Source of the DNA: a virus
Length of the DNA: 41,591 nucleotides
Virus record (IMG/VR): IMGVR_UViG_3300050821_001464
Span: 1 to 41,591 of that record
Strand: one strand, 5' to 3'
Part shown: positions 12,801-19,338 of the stretch, piece by piece
Numbering within the stretch: the stretch's first letter is position 1
How the letters are laid out: each line of letters starts with the position of its first letter
The notes under the pieces: generated by a model
Seen by the model: the letters and a program-made list of their open reading frames with translations, nothing else
Told to the model about the DNA's origin: nothing
Database searches by the model: none
Made by a program: the position numbers and the translations under genes

Positions 12801-13040
12801 ATGAAGATGACAAGCCAAGACCTTATCGCCAAGATTGACGAGAGCAAACGCCGCTACGATCTGCAAGCAATCCGCGAAGGATATGCCCCATACCACAATT
12901 TCGCTGAATTCCAGATCGGTTACACTGACTATATCCTTGGCCGCAGTCACAACCCATTCGGCCTCGACGGCGTAGCGTGTCAATCCTGGGACCGTGGCGC
13001 TGAATGTGCCATGAAGGCGAAGCGTGCTGGCCTGATCTAA
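12801..13040 (+). CDS. early small protein with GYxDYxxGRxxNP motif, 79 aa
   Basis: I choose the ATG at 12801 (AAGGA, five bases upstream) over an in-frame start 13 codons earlier. The product begins MKMTSQDLIAKIDESKRRYD, close to the start of the previous gene (MKMTTQQL). A second part reads IGYTDYILGRSHNPFGLDGV and then CQSWDRGAECAMKAKRAGLI. The GxxDYxxGRxxNPF-x-GVxxQAWDRG-like pattern is one I have seen in small phage proteins of unknown function, where it marks a compact conserved domain. No function can be assigned. Confidence 0.7.
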   Translation: MKMTSQDLIAKIDESKRRYDLQAIREGYAPYHNFAEFQIGYTDYILGRSHNPFGLDGVACQSWDRGAECAMKAKRAGLI

Positions 13041-13053
13041 CGGCCTGCTAGTT

Positions 13054-13094
13054 TTAGAGCCCCAGAATAGGGCTTTAAGGCGAGCATACCGCTC
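13054..13094 (+). promoter_or_regulatory. intergenic hairpins before 71-aa gene
   Basis: TTAGAGCCC (13054-13062) pairs with GGGCTTTAA (13070-13078) with one mismatch and a seven-base loop. It is followed by CGAGC-ATACC-GCTCG (13081-13095). The second stem ends at the ribosome binding site GGGAG of the gene at 13108. They may tune translation or protect transcript ends; there is no terminal U-run. Confidence 0.35.
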
Positions 13095-13107
13095 GGGAGC
13101 AACGAGC

Positions 13108-13323
13108 ATGCGAGACTTAGACAAGCAAGAGAAAGATCAGCTAGAGGCGCTAATTGACGGCTGCGGGCTGTCATCCGTCTTGATGGCACTGAGCGAAATC
13201 TGCGGCGAGAAATCAGAGCACGTTGCCACCAATTGGCAGGACAAGACCTTGGCCCGCGATTGGGCTATTGCGGAAAATCGCATTGGTGCCATCGTGCCTT
13301 CCATCGCAATGCGCAACCTATGA
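13108..13323 (+). CDS. early small protein, 71 aa
   Basis: The product begins MRDLDKQEKDQLEALIDGCG. It continues with LSSVLMALSEICGEKSEHVA and NWQDKTLARDWAIAENRIGA, a pattern (LSxVLxALSEIC-x-EKAEH) seen in short conserved phage proteins of unknown function. It is helical and soluble. The start is preceded by GGAGCAACGAGCATG, one of three nearly identical initiation regions in this cassette. Its end overlaps a possible upstream start of the next gene. Confidence 0.7.
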   Translation: MRDLDKQEKDQLEALIDGCGLSSVLMALSEICGEKSEHVATNWQDKTLARDWAIAENRIGAIVPSIAMRNL

Positions 13324-13331
13324 GGCTGAAT

Positions 13332-13718
13332 ATGAGCGAGGACAAATTCGAACACGCACGTGAGAACGCTAAGGGCTGGTTAGCCTCAATCGAGGAAATG
13401 CTTGCATCATTGACGCCAGACGCAAGCACGTATGAGACAGAAGAGAAGCAGAATATCCACGAAAGCGTGTTGAGCGTCATGGTGCGCGATGACTGGCGCC
13501 AGCCTTCTTCCTCAGAATGCCGAGAAGGTCCGGACGAATATGAAATCTTGTTGACCACGGGCGGACCGGCTTTGCGTATCTGGGGAAAGCTCGACGAACA
13601 CTGTCAGCCTCATACCGCGGAACTCCAGATGCAAGACTGGGGCACGCCCTGGACACGCTATCCCGCACCCGAGGCGACGCTGATCAATTTCGCCTCTTGC
13701 TTCTATTTCGGAGATTGA
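13332..13718 (+). CDS. early protein with DDWRQP motif, 128 aa
   Basis: I take the ATG at 13332 (GAGG seven bases upstream); an ATG at 13320 in the same frame overlaps the previous stop and is an alternative. An N-terminal helical half (HARENAKGWLASIEEMLASL) is followed by VMVRDDWRQPSSSECREGPD, then EYEILLTTGGPALRIWGKLD and a C-terminal ASCFYFGD. The pattern of VRSDWH-x-P, EYxILLxTGGPAxRIxGxL and FxxxFYF is familiar from small conserved phage proteins of unknown function. No catalytic site can be named. Confidence 0.7.
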   Translation: MSEDKFEHARENAKGWLASIEEMLASLTPDASTYETEEKQNIHESVLSVMVRDDWRQPSSSECREGPDEYEILLTTGGPALRIWGKLDEHCQPHTAELQMQDWGTPWTRYPAPEATLINFASCFYFGD

Positions 13719-13772
13719 AGCGCGACGGTCAGCCTACGGGCTGACTATCAGGCTTCAAATGGAGTAACGATC

Positions 13773-14105
13773 ATGAGATACATTTTTGAACACGAAGGGC
13801 GCCAATACACTCCAGATGGTGTTGTGGACGTGCCCAATACTGAGGCGTACAATCGCGACCTCGAAAAGCAGGAACTAGAATACTGGTCGGCCAAGCCCGA
13901 CCGCTGGCAAGGGTATGTCGTGAATGACAAGATAACGACATTTCTTGGCACCGTCATCGGTACCGTGCACTACTCACGTAAATACACGGATGGCCTTGGC
14001 CATAGGATGCACGCAATCCGCTTCCGTGGCACGAATGGTGAAAGCTATTACGGCCGGTATGGCTGCGACTGGGCGCAGTTCTGCCGCTTCCGCAAGTTCA
14101 AATAG
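13773..14105 (+). CDS. early protein, 110 aa
   Basis: The product begins MRYIFEHEGRQYTPDGVVDV and contains FLGTVIGTVHYSRKYTDGLG and IRFRGTNGESYYGRYGCDWA, ending FCRFRKFK. The middle GxVxxxxxYRxxxG-x-RMxxIRFxxxNGxxYxGRYG-x-DWxQxxRxR is compact and aromatic, and looks like one small beta domain conserved in phages, but I cannot assign a role. It starts behind GGAGTAACGATCATG. Confidence 0.7.
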   Translation: MRYIFEHEGRQYTPDGVVDVPNTEAYNRDLEKQELEYWSAKPDRWQGYVVNDKITTFLGTVIGTVHYSRKYTDGLGHRMHAIRFRGTNGESYYGRYGCDWAQFCRFRKFK

Positions 14106-14116
14106 GAGCAACGATC

Positions 14117-14197
14117 ATGATGAATTTTGATGACTACCTGGCCCTGGTTTCCGTGCTCTGCTTCGTGGCAGTGGCACTCCACATGCTGGGAGGCTGA
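14117..14197 (+). CDS. 26-residue single-span membrane peptide
   Basis: This very short frame encodes MMNFDDYLALVSVLCFVAVA followed by LHMLGG. It has an acidic start and then one hydrophobic helix, as in small inner-membrane peptides. It begins behind GGAGCAACGATCATG, shared almost base for base with two other genes in the cassette. Its last codons carry the GGGAGG used by the next gene. A membrane-acting early peptide is plausible; function unknown. Confidence 0.6.
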   Translation: MMNFDDYLALVSVLCFVAVALHMLGG

Positions 14198-14198
14198 C

Positions 14199-14387
14199 AT
14201 GAAACTGGTATGGATTAACCCAAACGTTCCCGACTATGACAACATGACCGATGAGGAACTCGAACATGAGTTCCGCCGGCACAACACCCGCAAGCCGATC
14301 CTGGTTGACTACATGACCACGAAGGAGCATGTAGATCGCTGGTTTGGCGCCAATAGCCTGCCACTATGGGGAGGCCGCAACACATGA
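14199..14387 (+). CDS. early small acidic protein, 62 aa
   Basis: The ATG at 14199 is preceded by GGGAGGCTGAC. The product begins MKLVWINPNVPDYDNMTDEE and continues LEHEFRRHNTRKPILVDYMT. It is soluble and ends in WGGRNT. The same initiation sequence recurs at 15138-15150. The family is not recognised. Confidence 0.65.
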   Translation: MKLVWINPNVPDYDNMTDEELEHEFRRHNTRKPILVDYMTTKEHVDRWFGANSLPLWGGRNT

Positions 14388-14464
14388 CGCCTTTTGTCAC
14401 CCTGTTGCCTAACGGAGATTTTTTCCATGGGCGCAAACTGTACCGCAAACCTAAGGAGGCCGCA

Positions 14465-14668
14465 ATGTCTGAGCAAACTTACAGAATCCGGCGCAACTAT
14501 TTCGACAGCCATTGGGGTTGCCTCACGATCGAGACAGGCTTGACGCTGGAGGAGGCACAAGCCCATTGTCGCAACCCTGAAACGTCGAGCCGCACGGCCA
14601 CAAGCGCCGAAGCTATCCGCCATACAACGGAACGTGGCGCTTGGTTCGATGGATATGAAAAGGAATAG
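14465..14668 (+). CDS. conserved small phage protein (YRIRR ... EEAQAHC), 67 aa
   Basis: The product begins MSEQTYRIRRNYFDSHWGCL and has the hallmark ETGLTLEEAQAHCRNPETSS followed by RTATSAEA and GAWFDGYEKE. I recognise this as a widespread small phage protein: YRIxRxYFN...IKTGLTLEEAQAHCxDPETSSxT...GPWFDGYxE, of unknown function. The ATG has a perfect AAGGAGG five bases before it. An in-frame ATG at 14384 would add 27 residues; it overlaps the previous stop and also has a GGAGG, so two start sites are possible. Confidence 0.8.
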   Translation: MSEQTYRIRRNYFDSHWGCLTIETGLTLEEAQAHCRNPETSSRTATSAEAIRHTTERGAWFDGYEKE

Positions 14669-14670
14669 GC

Positions 14671-14766
14671 ATGGAAGTTTTTCGGGCGTGCTTTGTTGGC
14701 CTTGCCATTGAGGTGCTGGTTGTGCTAGGCGTGCTCCTTGTCCTCCACTTGGCAGGGATCGTATGA
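14671..14766 (+). CDS. 31-residue membrane peptide
   Basis: The frame encodes MEVFRACFVGLAIEVLVVLG followed by VLLVLHLAGIV, one long hydrophobic helix. It starts two bases after the previous stop and its own stop overlaps the next ATG (ATGA), so it fits the operon exactly. The ribosome binding site is weak (AGGAATAGGC). Together with the 26-residue peptide it makes two tiny membrane proteins in the early cassette. Confidence 0.55.
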   Translation: MEVFRACFVGLAIEVLVVLGVLLVLHLAGIV

Positions 14767-15146
14767 GCGAGCACAAGATGAAACCCAAGCTAGGGCCTGG
14801 TAGCTGGCAATGGCGAGCCATTGAGGCTACACAGGCCCACACCTCGCAGCTAGGCGCTATCCTCCTGGCTGCGCTCGACATGGGACGCAACAAGCTGCCT
14901 CGATTTGGCCGAAAGGCCACTATCACGGCCGAGGGCGCCGTGGTCGCACCCTTCATCACGCGAGCCAGTGAGTTCCATGCTCACGCCTTCGTGTGCAGCG
15001 TGGCCGACCTGATACGCAATTTCCGCGGACTCGCCGATCACTTGAAGCTTTCGGACACTGAGCGGACCGAAATGTTCACCGCGGTTCGCCGTTGGTGCGC
15101 CACGGACTATCGGCCTGGCGCTTCGGGTGAACTCTTTGGAGGCTGA
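14763..15146 (+). CDS. early protein, 127 aa
   Basis: The product begins MSEHKMKPKLGPGSWQWRAI, then has the helix TSQLGAILLAALDMGRNKLP and the C-terminal helical domain SVADLIRNFRGLADHLKLSD followed by TERTEMFTAVRRWCATDYRP. It is soluble with no known catalytic motif. It is coupled by ATGA to the membrane peptide upstream. Function unknown. Confidence 0.7.
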   Translation: MSEHKMKPKLGPGSWQWRAIEATQAHTSQLGAILLAALDMGRNKLPRFGRKATITAEGAVVAPFITRASEFHAHAFVCSVADLIRNFRGLADHLKLSDTERTEMFTAVRRWCATDYRPGASGELFGG

Positions 15147-15147
15147 C

Positions 15148-15318
15148 ATGGAACGGAGTCACTTTATCGAGCATAACGGGGATTGCTGGCAAAGCGTATT
15201 CCCGAAAAGTGAAGCGCATTTGTCGCAACTCCATACCTCGCCTGAGGACGCTTACCAATACATGGTAGGTGAATGCGGCATCCCTCAAGAGCGTATTCTA
15301 ACCATTTGGCCGAAATGA
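15148..15318 (+). CDS. early small protein, 56 aa
   Basis: I choose the ATG at 15148, preceded by GGAGGCTGAC, over an in-frame start seven codons upstream. The product begins MERSHFIEHNGDCWQSVFPK and continues LSQLHTSPEDAYQYMVGECG. The stop overlaps the ATG of the next gene. It is soluble and compact; I do not recognise it. Confidence 0.6.
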   Translation: MERSHFIEHNGDCWQSVFPKSEAHLSQLHTSPEDAYQYMVGECGIPQERILTIWPK

Positions 15319-15515
15319 GCGAGCAAACGGGTTGCCAGACCTGCAAACACTGGCACCGCACGGGCGTCGGGCAAGGCGATTGCCGCGCTCATCCGCCGAC
15401 CGTGGCATTCCTGATGAACGGCCCCAACATCGCGAGGCTTACGGGCTATCCCGAGCGAAAGGCCAATGATCCCACATGCGGCGAGCACAAACCTGTCATG
15501 ATCCTGGCGGGCTGA
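15315..15515 (+). CDS. small Cys-cluster (zinc-ribbon-like) protein, 66 aa
   Basis: The product begins MSEQTGCQTCKHWHRTGVGQ, then GDCRAHPPTVAFLMNG and a final DPTCGEHKPVMILAG. Four cysteines (CQTC near the start, DCRAHPP, PTCGEH) look like a structural zinc site. The CxxCxxW...GxCRxxPP...CGE/DH pattern is common in small proteins of phages and bacteria with no known role. The start overlaps the previous stop as ATGA. Confidence 0.7.
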   Translation: MSEQTGCQTCKHWHRTGVGQGDCRAHPPTVAFLMNGPNIARLTGYPERKANDPTCGEHKPVMILAG

Positions 15516-15516
15516 C

Positions 15517-15840
15517 ATGAAAGAGCGGTGCTGTCATTATTGCGGCCAGACGTTGCCCGAGATGCGGCTGGGCGTCCGCTTAACCGCTCTCAAGGCCCGC
15601 ATTTTCGACCTTGTTCAGCGTGGCGGCATAGGCGGCATAGACCGTGAAGACTTGTTTGATATCGTGTTTGGCGACAGTGACGTGGCCCGCAGCAATCTCA
15701 AGAGCCACATCAGTCAAATCAACGAATTGATCGAGGATTCAGGATATCGAATCGCCGGCCGCTCAGTAGCGAGATTGGAGCAAATCAATGAAAACCTGGA
15801 TGGATATCCTCGACCCGCTCAACAAGACTCCCATTCCTGA
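15517..15840 (+). CDS. winged-helix DNA-binding protein with N-terminal Cys motif
   Basis: The protein is 107 residues. An N-terminal CCHYCGQTLPE (CxxC) precedes a winged-helix segment: LGVRLTALKARIFDLVQRGG, IDREDLFDIVFGD, RSNLKSHISQINELIEDSGY and RIAGRS. The LTxxxxxIFDLVxxxG ... LKxHIxQINExLxxxGYRI layout is like the DNA-recognition wings of OmpR/PhoB-type regulators and of a small-protein family common in alphaproteobacterial phages. It probably binds DNA and may regulate phage or host transcription. Its 3' end overlaps the next gene by 53 bases. Confidence 0.7.
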   Translation: MKERCCHYCGQTLPEMRLGVRLTALKARIFDLVQRGGIGGIDREDLFDIVFGDSDVARSNLKSHISQINELIEDSGYRIAGRSVARLEQINENLDGYPRPAQQDSHS

Positions 15841-16213
15841 AATCGTGGCATACATCGAAGATGCGGCCAAGGAGCAACTTAGCACCCTGGCCGATACGGA
15901 ATGGTGGCGCACGGTCGAACTCGCCGACCACATCTGGCCTCCTGAACCAAATAACGAAGTCGCATTTCTTGTGCGGTCTCGGCTCTACAAGTTCCTTGGC
16001 CATATCGACCGGCGCACCATGCGACCAACTATCCTGCCCCAATGGCGTCGGCGCGGCGGCTTGACACGCAGCGCCTTCGGTAAATACGTGCGGCCATGGC
16101 ACTGGTTTAATCTGTTGGCGACTGCTCACGAAAATGTGAATACCCAATCTGCATGTTCTATGCCAAAAGAGGCGGGCGCGAAGGGAGAGGAGGTACAGAG
16201 GAGACTCGAATGA
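15788..16213 (+). CDS. early protein, tandem paralogue 1 (ELADHIWP family)
   Basis: The protein is 141 residues, with GGAG seven bases before its ATG inside the previous gene. The conserved core is TVELADHIWPPEPNNEVAFL, VRSRLYKFLGHI, RPTILPQWRRRG and WHWFNL. The next gene repeats this plan (ELGERIWP, KRMFSLL, LPNARRR, WEWFNP). The helix patterns and following basic loop look like a winged-helix-type domain, but this is weak. The C-terminal 30 residues are polar. Coupling to a DNA-binding protein upstream suggests a shared regulatory role (inference). Confidence 0.7.
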   Translation: MKTWMDILDPLNKTPIPEIVAYIEDAAKEQLSTLADTEWWRTVELADHIWPPEPNNEVAFLVRSRLYKFLGHIDRRTMRPTILPQWRRRGGLTRSAFGKYVRPWHWFNLLATAHENVNTQSACSMPKEAGAKGEEVQRRLE

Positions 16214-16719
16214 CAATCCACGAATCGACTACCAATGCCTGGAAAATCATCTTGTCAGATATCAGTGCCGAGGGCACCAAGAAGGCCGTCTCGGCACTGA
16301 GTTTCGCCGCTGCTGCGATCCTTGATGATCTTGAGCCCGGCGCGACAATTTCCACCACAGAACTCGGCGAGCGTATCTGGCCAAAGTCGCCCAGCCGCGG
16401 GGATCATGAAACCCTGCGGCTGCGAAAGCGTATGTTCTCGCTCTTGCTCCAAACTGGGCAGAACGTGATTCTCCCGAATGCGCGTCGGCGCACCGACAGC
16501 GCCTACACCAATCGCTACGGTGTCGAGACGCACCCTTGGGAGTGGTTCAATCCAGCAGTGACCGCCAAGAAGGTCTCTCGCGTTGGCCTGGCCACGCCCA
16601 TGACTTCGGCTCAACAGGCCATGGATCAACTTCTCACGCACTACGGCGTGGGGCAGGATCAGCGGGATCGTGTGCTGCACCACATCGACCCTACTCAGGC
16701 GCCGAAAATGGCGCGCTAG
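16210..16719 (+). CDS. early protein, tandem paralogue 2 (ELGERIWP family)
   Basis: The protein is 169 residues. The ATG at 16210 overlaps the previous stop (ATGA) with GGAG seven bases upstream. It shares with the upstream protein the core LGERIWPKSPSRGDHETLRL, RKRMFSLLLQTGQ, LPNARRRTDSAYT and HPWEWFNPA. It has an added N-terminal helix and a C-terminal segment (SAQQAMDQLLTHYGVGQDQR). Duplication followed by divergence is clear. The 3' end overlaps the oppositely oriented primase-helicase gene by 29 bases. Confidence 0.75.
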   Translation: MTIHESTTNAWKIILSDISAEGTKKAVSALSFAAAAILDDLEPGATISTTELGERIWPKSPSRGDHETLRLRKRMFSLLLQTGQNVILPNARRRTDSAYTNRYGVETHPWEWFNPAVTAKKVSRVGLATPMTSAQQAMDQLLTHYGVGQDQRDRVLHHIDPTQAPKMAR

Positions 16720-18589
16720 GCTCGAAACACCAGCGGCGATCTCGCCCGCTGCCGAACGTCAAAACGCGTAGACTGGACTGAGCGAGGCGGATCAAGCTTC
16801 GCTCAGTTTCTTTTACGCGCGCCGCATACCTGGCCGGCGCTTCGTTCTCGAACTGCGGTGACAGCAAGCCGGCCAGTATGGCCGTAGAGGCTGCCAATTC
16901 AGCCGTAGTGAAGCCGTGCTCCATCAAGCAGGCTGCTACGTTCGAGCGGCTCAGCGGATCGGCGGCCTTCCTGGCGGCATTTATGGCCTCTCTATTGACG
17001 GGCAGGAAGACCAGCGAATCCGCCACCTTGCGGCCTTCCAGGTAAATAGGCTTTTCTCGCTCGGGGGCGCCGCGTTGTCTGACCACGTTCACGGATACGT
17101 GATTGGAGTGTGTGCTGTTTTGCACAGATTCATTTTCTCCGCGGTGGCAAGTCAAGAGCGTGTCGAAACCAGCTTCAAGGGCATTGGTCCCGCGGGTGCC
17201 GCGGGTGTTGTCCTTGCCGAAGTGAGCCGGCACGAGCACCGCAGCCTGCGGGAACATCTTTAGGAGGGCTCTGCAATGGAATATGAACCGGTTGGCATCG
17301 CCTGGGTCGTTCTCGTCACAACCCATCATCGCGGCAGAATAGGTATCAATTATGATCAGCCTGACAATACGATCATGTGCTGTCATCTGGATAGCCTTGC
17401 CGAACTCCGCAAAATCGTCAACAATGGAAAGGCGTGGTCCTTCCGACATATAGAACCCGATATCGTCGAGGGGATCAAAGCCGTGATATTGGCACGAGGC
17501 GACCCGGTGCATCTTGCTGAGCAGCGTAAAGCCCTCGTGGGCACCGTAGAACGTGCAACCCTGCAAGCTGGGTATCCCCATGCATCCCGCGCCGGTCGCT
17601 ATCCCAAGCGCGAACTCTAAGGCCAGGAAGCTCTTGAAACTGCCCTTGGCCGCCGTGAGCAAACAAAGTGCCCCTTCCGGGATCAGGTCTGGAACAATCC
17701 ACTCCGGAAGGGGTTGGTTCATCATCTCGGCGGCAGTGAGGAACTTGAAACGCGTTTTGGCCTCTGGAGGGCCATCTTGTGGTACAACATAATCAAAAGG
17801 TTCGCTCGACACTGCATGGGCGCCGGCCTCGTTCTGGCCATAGCGCTCGACGTTGCCGGCGATTGTCATCAGGTCGTCATGATCCCATGGTGGGATGCAA
17901 TGCGGGTTCCAATGGTCTTTGATCAGTGATACTGCGGTGGAGGGTCGTAACCCCAAGTCCCTAATAAGCTCTGACAGTACTTGGTATGTAGTGCTATTTC
18001 CTCCTCGTCCTGAGACTGCAACAACCCCTCCGCGCACGAGAGCGCCGAGGCGAGCAATTGCACGCTCGATATTGGCAACTCCGTCTCGCTCCTCAGTAAG
18101 AGCCCGAGCGGGGTCATGGCTTGCTGCAAGTCGAGCTTCAATTTCCAGAGGTAAGGCAACGGCTGGCCGGTCATTGTCCCATACATAGATACCATCCCCC
18201 GTTTGCGATGGTGGCAAAAGAGCATAGCTTCTTTGTCCGCGGGTGTCTATATGGTCGCCAAGCAATCCGACAGTAGCACGGCAAGAGCCCAAGAAATGAT
18301 AATGGCGCCCGCCACGGGGGGTACGTATCGATCGAGTAACGGGTAGATCGAGCGGTGTCGGATCAGCCCCAGGATCGACATCAATGGCAGCCAATCCAAG
18401 ATCATCAGGACAAAAAGCAATGTTAGCATCAGGGTGTCGAATGTAAAATTCATCGACTTGCTCCTTGGTCTCAAGGGCATTCCCGAGCCAGTCTTCCATC
18501 ATCGGAAATTTGGTGCCGGCTCGGCATGGAATGATCCTATAGCCTTCCTCCACATAGGCTAGGGCAGCGGCGTGGAGGGCTGTTGACAA
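16691..18589 (-). CDS. bifunctional primase-polymerase / RepA-type helicase
   Basis: The protein is 632 residues from a TTG (18589-18587) with GGGAG eight bases upstream. The N-terminal Prim-Pol domain (residues 5-150) has AYVEEGYRIIPCRAGTKFP, the metal-binding LAAIDVDPGAD (Asp70, Asp72), RGGRHYHF (His96/His98) and DTRGQRSYALLPPS. The middle is a linker helical domain. The C-terminal ATPase has a P-loop TAAKGSFKS (about 311-319) and Walker B LIIIDTYSAAMMG (about 413), typical of RepA/AAA_25 replicative helicases. It should prime and unwind phage DNA. It is the only leftward gene inside the rightward early region, which suggests a separate promoter or a past inversion or insertion. Confidence 0.85.
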   Translation of the reverse strand: MSTALHAAALAYVEEGYRIIPCRAGTKFPMMEDWLGNALETKEQVDEFYIRHPDANIAFCPDDLGLAAIDVDPGADPTPLDLPVTRSIRTPRGGRHYHFLGSCRATVGLLGDHIDTRGQRSYALLPPSQTGDGIYVWDNDRPAVALPLEIEARLAASHDPARALTEERDGVANIERAIARLGALVRGGVVAVSGRGGNSTTYQVLSELIRDLGLRPSTAVSLIKDHWNPHCIPPWDHDDLMTIAGNVERYGQNEAGAHAVSSEPFDYVVPQDGPPEAKTRFKFLTAAEMMNQPLPEWIVPDLIPEGALCLLTAAKGSFKSFLALEFALGIATGAGCMGIPSLQGCTFYGAHEGFTLLSKMHRVASCQYHGFDPLDDIGFYMSEGPRLSIVDDFAEFGKAIQMTAHDRIVRLIIIDTYSAAMMGCDENDPGDANRFIFHCRALLKMFPQAAVLVPAHFGKDNTRGTRGTNALEAGFDTLLTCHRGENESVQNSTHSNHVSVNVVRQRGAPEREKPIYLEGRKVADSLVFLPVNREAINAARKAADPLSRSNVAACLMEHGFTTAELAASTAILAGLLSPQFENEAPARYAARVKETERSLIRLAQSSLRVLTFGSGRDRRWCFEPSAPFSAPE

Positions 18590-18643
18590 GAAAACTGCTC
18601 CCGTGATAGACAGCCCCTTACACTACTCGGAACCGGGCAGTCA

Positions 18644-19018
18644 ATGGCTTTACCACTAAATTCTGATCGGCTGCGCTTGGTCTATGACCTTCTGGCCGAG
18701 TGTCCTCCCTTTGACAAGTGGAACTTGCCCCACGGGGAAGACGTTCACTTTCGCGTGAGCCGCAAGGTTAAAGAGTACGGCCAGCATAGACGAACGATAT
18801 CGAATCGTGGTAAGTACAAACATCATATTGAAATCTCGGCAGTGAATGTCACTACGTTGGAGACATTGGTGCGGACTATGGCCCACGAGATGATCCACGT
18901 TCACGAGCAGGCCAATCAGGTCTGCACCCCGCATCAATCTACGCTACACACCGAGGCGTTCCGCTGCTTTGCGCTAGAAGTCTGCAAGGTGCACGGCTTC
19001 AATCCTGACGCCTTCTAG
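18644..19018 (+). CDS. SprT-like zinc metalloprotease
   Basis: The protein is 124 residues. The HExxH motif is in RTMAHEMIHVHEQANQ (His81, Glu82, His85), with a third zinc ligand probably in LHTEAFRCFA (His102). This is the SprT/Spartan-type arrangement. Family members cleave proteins crosslinked to or bound on DNA, and phage copies often lie in replication regions, as here next to a SNF2 helicase. It lacks the C-terminal zinc ribbon of bacterial SprT, so it is the catalytic core only. It begins 55 bases from the start of the divergent primase gene. Confidence 0.85.
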   Translation: MALPLNSDRLRLVYDLLAECPPFDKWNLPHGEDVHFRVSRKVKEYGQHRRTISNRGKYKHHIEISAVNVTTLETLVRTMAHEMIHVHEQANQVCTPHQSTLHTEAFRCFALEVCKVHGFNPDAF

Positions 19019-19026
19019 GAGATACA

Positions 19027-19338
19027 ATGGGGATATTTTCGATAGCCCAAGACCTTCGGGCTTTGCGGGAGGGTCAAACACAACTGTTGAAGGAACTCAA
19101 GATGGTTGATGCGAATGTTGCGGCTCTGAAGATTGGTCTCGACCAGCTTACGGGGGATGTGGCCGCGGTTGCGGCTGCTTTGAAGACGGCTCTGGACGCC
19201 CTGTCGGCGGGTATCAGCGCCGAGAATGAAACGGCTGTCACGGCAGCGGTTGCTGAGATCTCTTCGATCCATGCAAGTCTTGCGGCTCTAGTCCCGCCTC
19301 CCCCGGCGTCCACTGGGGCGGCCACTACGGCGGCCTAA
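19027..19338 (+). CDS. coiled-coil protein, 103 aa
   Basis: The start has AGGAG five bases upstream. The sequence is Ala/Leu/Val-rich in heptad patterns (LRALREGQTQLLKELKMVDA, VAAVAAALKTALDALSAGIS) and ends in a Pro/Ala/Thr tail (LVPPPPASTGAATTAA). Similar short coiled coils with Pro-rich tails are found in many phages without known function. It overlaps the helicase ATG by one base (TAATG), so both are made together. Confidence 0.65.
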   Translation: MGIFSIAQDLRALREGQTQLLKELKMVDANVAALKIGLDQLTGDVAAVAAALKTALDALSAGISAENETAVTAAVAEISSIHASLAALVPPPPASTGAATTAA

